Part shown: one piece after another, positions 61,128 through 64,000 of the stretch | Layout of the letters: the number at the start of each line of letters is the position of its first letter | How positions within the stretch are numbered: position 1 is the first letter of the stretch | Assembly: GCF_031180885.1 (NCBI RefSeq) | Contig: NZ_JAPSLK010000020.1 | Span: 54,451 to 118,450 of the forward strand | Reading direction: 5' to 3' | Length of the DNA: 64,000 bases | Source: Saccharothrix sp. | Lineage (GTDB): Bacteria > Actinomycetota > Actinomycetes > Mycobacteriales > Pseudonocardiaceae | Notes under the pieces: model-generated | The model's input: the letters and a program-made list of their open reading frames with translations, nothing else | Databases searched by the model: none | What the model was told of the DNA's origin: nothing | Translations under genes and position numbers: made by a program

Positions 61128-61888
61128 GAACCGACCTCCGAGTGTTCGAACAGCAACTGCGGCACCCCGCTCGTGGGGTGCGGTACGACGTGGGCTTCGA
61201 CCTGGAACACCTCGCGCAGGACGTCTGCGGTGAGGACTTCCCGCGGTGTGCCGCTGGTGTGGACGCGTCCTTCGTGGAGCACGTGGAGGCGGTCGCAGTG
61301 GGCGGCGGCGAGGTTCAGGTCGTGCAGGACGGTGAGGACGGTGGTTTCGAGCGAGCGGACCAGGCGCAGGACGGCGAGCTGGTGGCTGATGTCGAGGTGG
61401 TTGGTGGGTTCGTCCAGCACCAGGACGCGCGGCTGCTGGGCCAGGGCGCGGGCGATCAGGACGCGTTGGCGTTCCCCGCCGGACAGGCTGAGGAAGCTGC
61501 GCTCGGCGAGGTGGCCGGCGTCCATCCTGGACAGTGCTTCGGCGCAGATCTCGCGGTCGCGCGGGCTTTCCCGGTCGAAGCCGGTCTGGTGCGGGAGGCG
61601 GCCCATCGCGACCACTTCGGCGACCGTGAAGTCGAACTCGACGTGGCTGTCCTGGGTGAGGGCGGCGAGGGTCTTGGCGGATTCCTTGACCGGTATGCGG
61701 TCCAGTGGTGCGCCGTCGAGGAGGACGACGCCCTGGGACGGTTTGAGCGCCCGGTAGACGCAGCGGAGGGTGGTGGACTTGCCGCTGCCGTTGGGTCCGA
61801 CTATGCCGTGCACTTCGCCGGCGCCGACGGTGAGCGTGACGTCGTGGAGGATGCGGTCGACGGCGAGGTTGTCGATGGCGAGGTCCAT
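61124..61888 (-). CDS. btuD: ABC transporter ATPase, BtuD/FecE-like
   Basis: A 254-residue ATPase. Walker [18 protein letters not shown] is near residue 33. The Q-loop is ALTQDSHVEFDFTV, the signature LSLSGGERQRVLIARALAQ, Walker B VLVLDEPTNHLD and the H-loop TVLHDLN. All motifs are intact. The ATG 61888 shares one base with the permease stop codon (TGATG). Energises uptake through the FecCD-type permease. Confidence 0.9.
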   Translation of the reverse strand: MDLAIDNLAVDRILHDVTLTVGAGEVHGIVGPNGSGKSTTLRCVYRALKPSQGVVLLDGAPLDRIPVKESAKTLAALTQDSHVEFDFTVAEVVAMGRLPHQTGFDRESPRDREICAEALSRMDAGHLAERSFLSLSGGERQRVLIARALAQQPRVLVLDEPTNHLDISHQLAVLRLVRSLETTVLTVLHDLNLAAAHCDRLHVLHEGRVHTSGTPREVLTADVLREVFQVEAHVVPHPTSGVPQLLFEHSEVGS

Positions 61889-62916
61889 CAGCGGCCTCCG
61901 AACACGTAACCGCGGCCACGCATGAGGAAGACGAAGCAGGGGACGCCGAGCGCGGCCGTGATGACGCCCAGCGGGAGCTCTTCGGGCGCGGCGAGCAGGC
62001 GGGCCGCGACGTCGACCCAGATCAGGAAGCACGCGCCGGCCAGTGGTGCGACGGCGAGCACTTTCCGGTGGTCCGCGCCGACCGCGAGTCGCACGAGGTG
62101 CGGCAACATGAGCCCCACGAACCCGACCGCGCCGCTGACGGCGACGAGCACTCCGGTCATCGCTGCGGTGACGACGAACAGGGCTTTGCGGAGGCTCGTC
62201 ACGTCCACGCCGAGGGTCGTCGCGGTTTCGTCGCCCATCGACATGGCGTTGAGGCGCTTGGCTTGGGTTTGGAGGTAGAGGACACCCGCTGTGATGGTCG
62301 CCGCCGCCACCGGAAGCGAGGTCCAGGTCACGCCACCGAGACTGCCCAGGAGCCAGAACATCGCGGCCCGTGCCGCTTCGCCGCGGGGGGATTGGAAGAC
62401 GAGGAGCATGGCGATGGCGGAGAAGCCGTACGCGCAGGCCGTTCCGGTGAGCACGAGTCGCAGTGGACTGAGCCCGTTCTTGCGGGCGGCGAGGTAGACC
62501 AGGGCCATCGCGGCGAGTGCCGAGAGGAAAGCGGCGGTAGAGAGCGCGTAGACCCCCAAGGACGCGAACAGCCCCGTCGTGGCGACGGCCGTCGCTCCCA
62601 CGCTCGCGCCACTGGAGATCCCGAGGACGTAGGGGTCGGCGAGGGCGTTGCGCACCATCGCCTGAATCGCCACCCCCACCACGGCGAGCCCCGCCCCGAC
62701 GACAGCGGCAAGGAGGACCCGAGGCAGCCTGATGTCCCAAACGATCCGGTAGTGCCCGACTTCGTGCGCCCCGATCGTGCCCCCGGTGAGGCCGGCTTTG
62801 AGGAGCCGGAGCACATCCCCGAACGGCACCGAAACCGGCCCCAACGCCACACCGCACACGATCGACAGCACCAACACGGCACCCAGCGCCGCGCAGATCC
62901 TGGGGGTCACGGCCAC
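61888..62916 (-). CDS. btuC: ABC transporter permease, BtuC/FecCD family
   Basis: A 342-residue permease with about ten membrane helices. FecCD signature segments include WDIRLPRVLLAAVVGAGLAVVGVAIQAMVRNALADPYVLGISSGAS and GFVGLMLPHLVRL. It is the first gene of the three-gene uptake operon, starting at GTG 62916 downstream of a cobalamin riboswitch. It probably forms a dimer with two BtuD-like ATPases for vitamin B12 import. Confidence 0.9.
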   Translation of the reverse strand: MAVTPRICAALGAVLVLSIVCGVALGPVSVPFGDVLRLLKAGLTGGTIGAHEVGHYRIVWDIRLPRVLLAAVVGAGLAVVGVAIQAMVRNALADPYVLGISSGASVGATAVATTGLFASLGVYALSTAAFLSALAAMALVYLAARKNGLSPLRLVLTGTACAYGFSAIAMLLVFQSPRGEAARAAMFWLLGSLGGVTWTSLPVAAATITAGVLYLQTQAKRLNAMSMGDETATTLGVDVTSLRKALFVVTAAMTGVLVAVSGAVGFVGLMLPHLVRLAVGADHRKVLAVAPLAGACFLIWVDVAARLLAAPEELPLGVITAALGVPCFVFLMRGRGYVFGGR

Positions 62917-62984
62917 CTCGGTCTTCGGACAGGGTGGCCGTGCGGAACGCAGCCCGAAGCCCGCGCATCCGTCCCGCAGACCAC

Positions 62985-63170
62985 GGCAGGAACAGGAGCA
63001 CTACGGCCGCCTGCGGGTGATCGGGCTCGCCCTTGCGGGCCTACCGTTGCGGGTCAGCGCCGGATTTCGACCGGACTTCCCCCGTCAGGTGGCTGCCGAG
63101 GACCCTACGGGCCGGCCGGCGCGGTGATCCAGTCGAGTGGCGGTGGCCACACGGGTCGGTATCCTGTCGA
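62985..63170 (-). ncRNA. Cobalamin riboswitch
   Basis: In the leader of the FecCD-type operon, reading leftward, GGGGGAAGTCCGGTCGAAAT (from about 63085) is followed by CCGGCGCTGACCCGCAACGG (to about 63044). This is the core of the B12 riboswitch (GGGAA, the CGGTG-AATCCG paired arm and the CCCGCAACGGTA box). Flanking GC-rich pairing regions extend to about 63170 and 62985. The outer limits are approximate. It should lower transport when B12 is plentiful. Confidence 0.85.
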
Positions 63171-63249
63171 TCACGGTTCGGGAGGGCGTTTTGGCTGGTC
63201 AGCAGGACCACTCGATCGAGTGACATGCAGGATTCGGCACCGACTTGCG

Positions 63250-63930
63250 ACTCGCGCGTCCCGTGATCAGAGGAACGCGCGGCCCAGGACCGGTCCGACG
63301 GGGCTCGCGGCGGATGGGCCGTTGGCGGGCGAGCAGACGGCAGGCGGGCCGGCTGGCTGGCCGCTCGCGGCGGCATGCGGCTCGCGGCGGTCGGGCGGCT
63401 CCCCGTGGGGAGGTGGCTCGCGACGGTCGGGCGGCTCGCGACGAGCAGGCAGGCCGCTACCTCGCCGGGCAGGCAGGCCGCTCCCGGCGGGCTCGCTGAC
63501 GGCGGGCAGGCACGCGGCGGATGGTGCGCGGCGGGCAGGCACGCGGCGGGCAAGGCCGGGCGAACAAGGCGGTAGCCGGCTCGCGGCGGACGGAGCGGCG
63601 GCGCGCGAACAGGCAGCGGGCACTGGGCTGGCGGCGGGCAGGCGGGCGGGCACCGGGCTGGCGGCCGAGTGGCGGCGACGGGACGGCGGCGACGGGACGG
63701 CGGCGACGGGACGGCGGCGTGCGCTGGCGGCGGCAGCGGCGTGGCGGCCTCGGGGGCAGCTGGCGGCGGGCAGGTGCACTTGGCGGCGGGGCCGGCCGGA
63801 GATCACCGGGCTGGCGGCGCGGTGGGCGGATGCGGCCGGACTGAGCGCGCCGGAGTGAGCGCGGGCGGAGTGAGCGCAGCAGGGGCGAGCGCAGGCGGAG
63901 CGAGGGTGGCTGGAGTGGGGGTGGGAGTGG
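63250..63930. repeat. Gene-free GC-rich repeat region
   Basis: About 680 bp without a credible gene, made largely of short G-rich repeats such as GGCGGGCAGGC and GGCTCGCGGCGG. A clean tandem array of the 14-bp unit GCGGCGACGGGACG (three copies plus a partial) starts at 63672. Purine/pyrimidine strand bias is marked (right end G-rich). The region separates the B12 operon leader from a leftward gene at the window edge. Confidence 0.6.
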
Positions 63931-63961
63931 GAAGGCCGCCCCGGTGAGTGGGGCGGCCTTC
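63931..63961 (-). terminator. Terminator of a leftward gene entering from beyond the window
   Basis: Perfect 12-bp arms GAAGGCCGCCCC (63931-63942) and the complement at 63950-63961 with a 7-nt loop. A TAA stop in leftward orientation is possible at 63992-63990, so this hairpin probably ends a gene whose body lies past position 64000. Confidence 0.65.
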
Positions 63962-64000
63962 GGGAGGTGCGTGGTGGTGGGGTGAGGGGTTAGGCGCCGG

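Noticed and set aside
63041..63553. Pro/Ala/Ser-rich minus-strand frame in the B12 leader region
   Set aside because: It runs antisense through repeats and into the riboswitch; no ribosome site or domain.

Overview
The window is a roughly 64 kb stretch of very GC-rich chromosome from an actinomycete. GTG starts, GTGA/ATGA stop-start overlaps and third-position G/C are everywhere. Gene content and order closely follow the Mycobacterium tuberculosis interval from smc through the recG, ung, thiL, gpsA, ppk, hupB, leuCD and gltX genes. The interspersed accessory genes and the DivIVA-type coiled-coil proteins fit a filamentous Pseudonocardiales genus such as Saccharothrix, Lentzea or Actinosynnema. 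That placement is inferred from remembered synteny, not from a search.

Layout. 1-2.5 kb: the N-terminal part of smc, an ECF sigma/anti-sigma pair and acylphosphatase. 2.5-11.8 kb: an accessory block with a secreted CAP-domain protein, two Thr-rich membrane-anchored paralogues, an amidohydrolase, an MFS exporter, a methyltransferase, a TetR regulator overlapping an AAC(2')-type aminoglycoside acetyltransferase, an NDH-2-like oxidoreductase, an orphan KdpE and a MarR regulator. 11.8-16.7 kb: a leftward housekeeping run (mutM, rnc, rpmF, DUF177, a SepIVA-like protein, coaD, rsmD). 16.8-24.4 kb: SDR and MBL enzymes, pyruvate carboxylase and a long DivIVA-like coiled coil. 24.4-25.2 kb: a gene-free island of large palindromes and tandem repeats. 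25.2-36.9 kb: a lipoprotein, recG carrying an apparent class 3 intein, a DAK2/FakA-like protein, rpmB, ung, a gamma-carbonic-anhydrase-like protein, thiL and ddl. 36.9-45 kb: a MocR/PNPOx divergent pair, a cysteine module (cystathionine gamma-lyase, Cys-codon leader peptide, cysteine dioxygenase), gpsA, an acyltransferase, cofC and a secreted LVIVD-type protein. 45-55 kb: ppk, mutT1, hupB, leuD, leuC, an IclR regulator, tRNA-Glu, tRNA-Gln, a HAD phosphatase and gltX. 55-64 kb: an FAD monooxygenase, a FAH-family hydrolase, a degenerate S1 protease homologue, citramalate synthase behind a branched-chain attenuator, and a BtuCDF-type transporter behind a cobalamin riboswitch.

The most notable signals are regulatory or parasitic. 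(1) A 225-residue intein sits inside the RecG Walker A motif and has the Trp-Cys-Thr residues of class 3 inteins. (2) A complete transcription attenuator precedes citramalate synthase: a leader peptide with Leu, Val and three Ile codons, an anti-terminator stem and a U-tract terminator. (3) A Cys-rich leader peptide precedes cysteine dioxygenase. (4) Two long palindromic elements lie at 24.5-25.1 kb. (5) A cobalamin riboswitch assigns the FecCD-type transporter to B12 uptake.

All functions are read from sequence motifs and gene context. Starts were chosen from ribosome-binding sites, family alignment and overlaps with neighbours.
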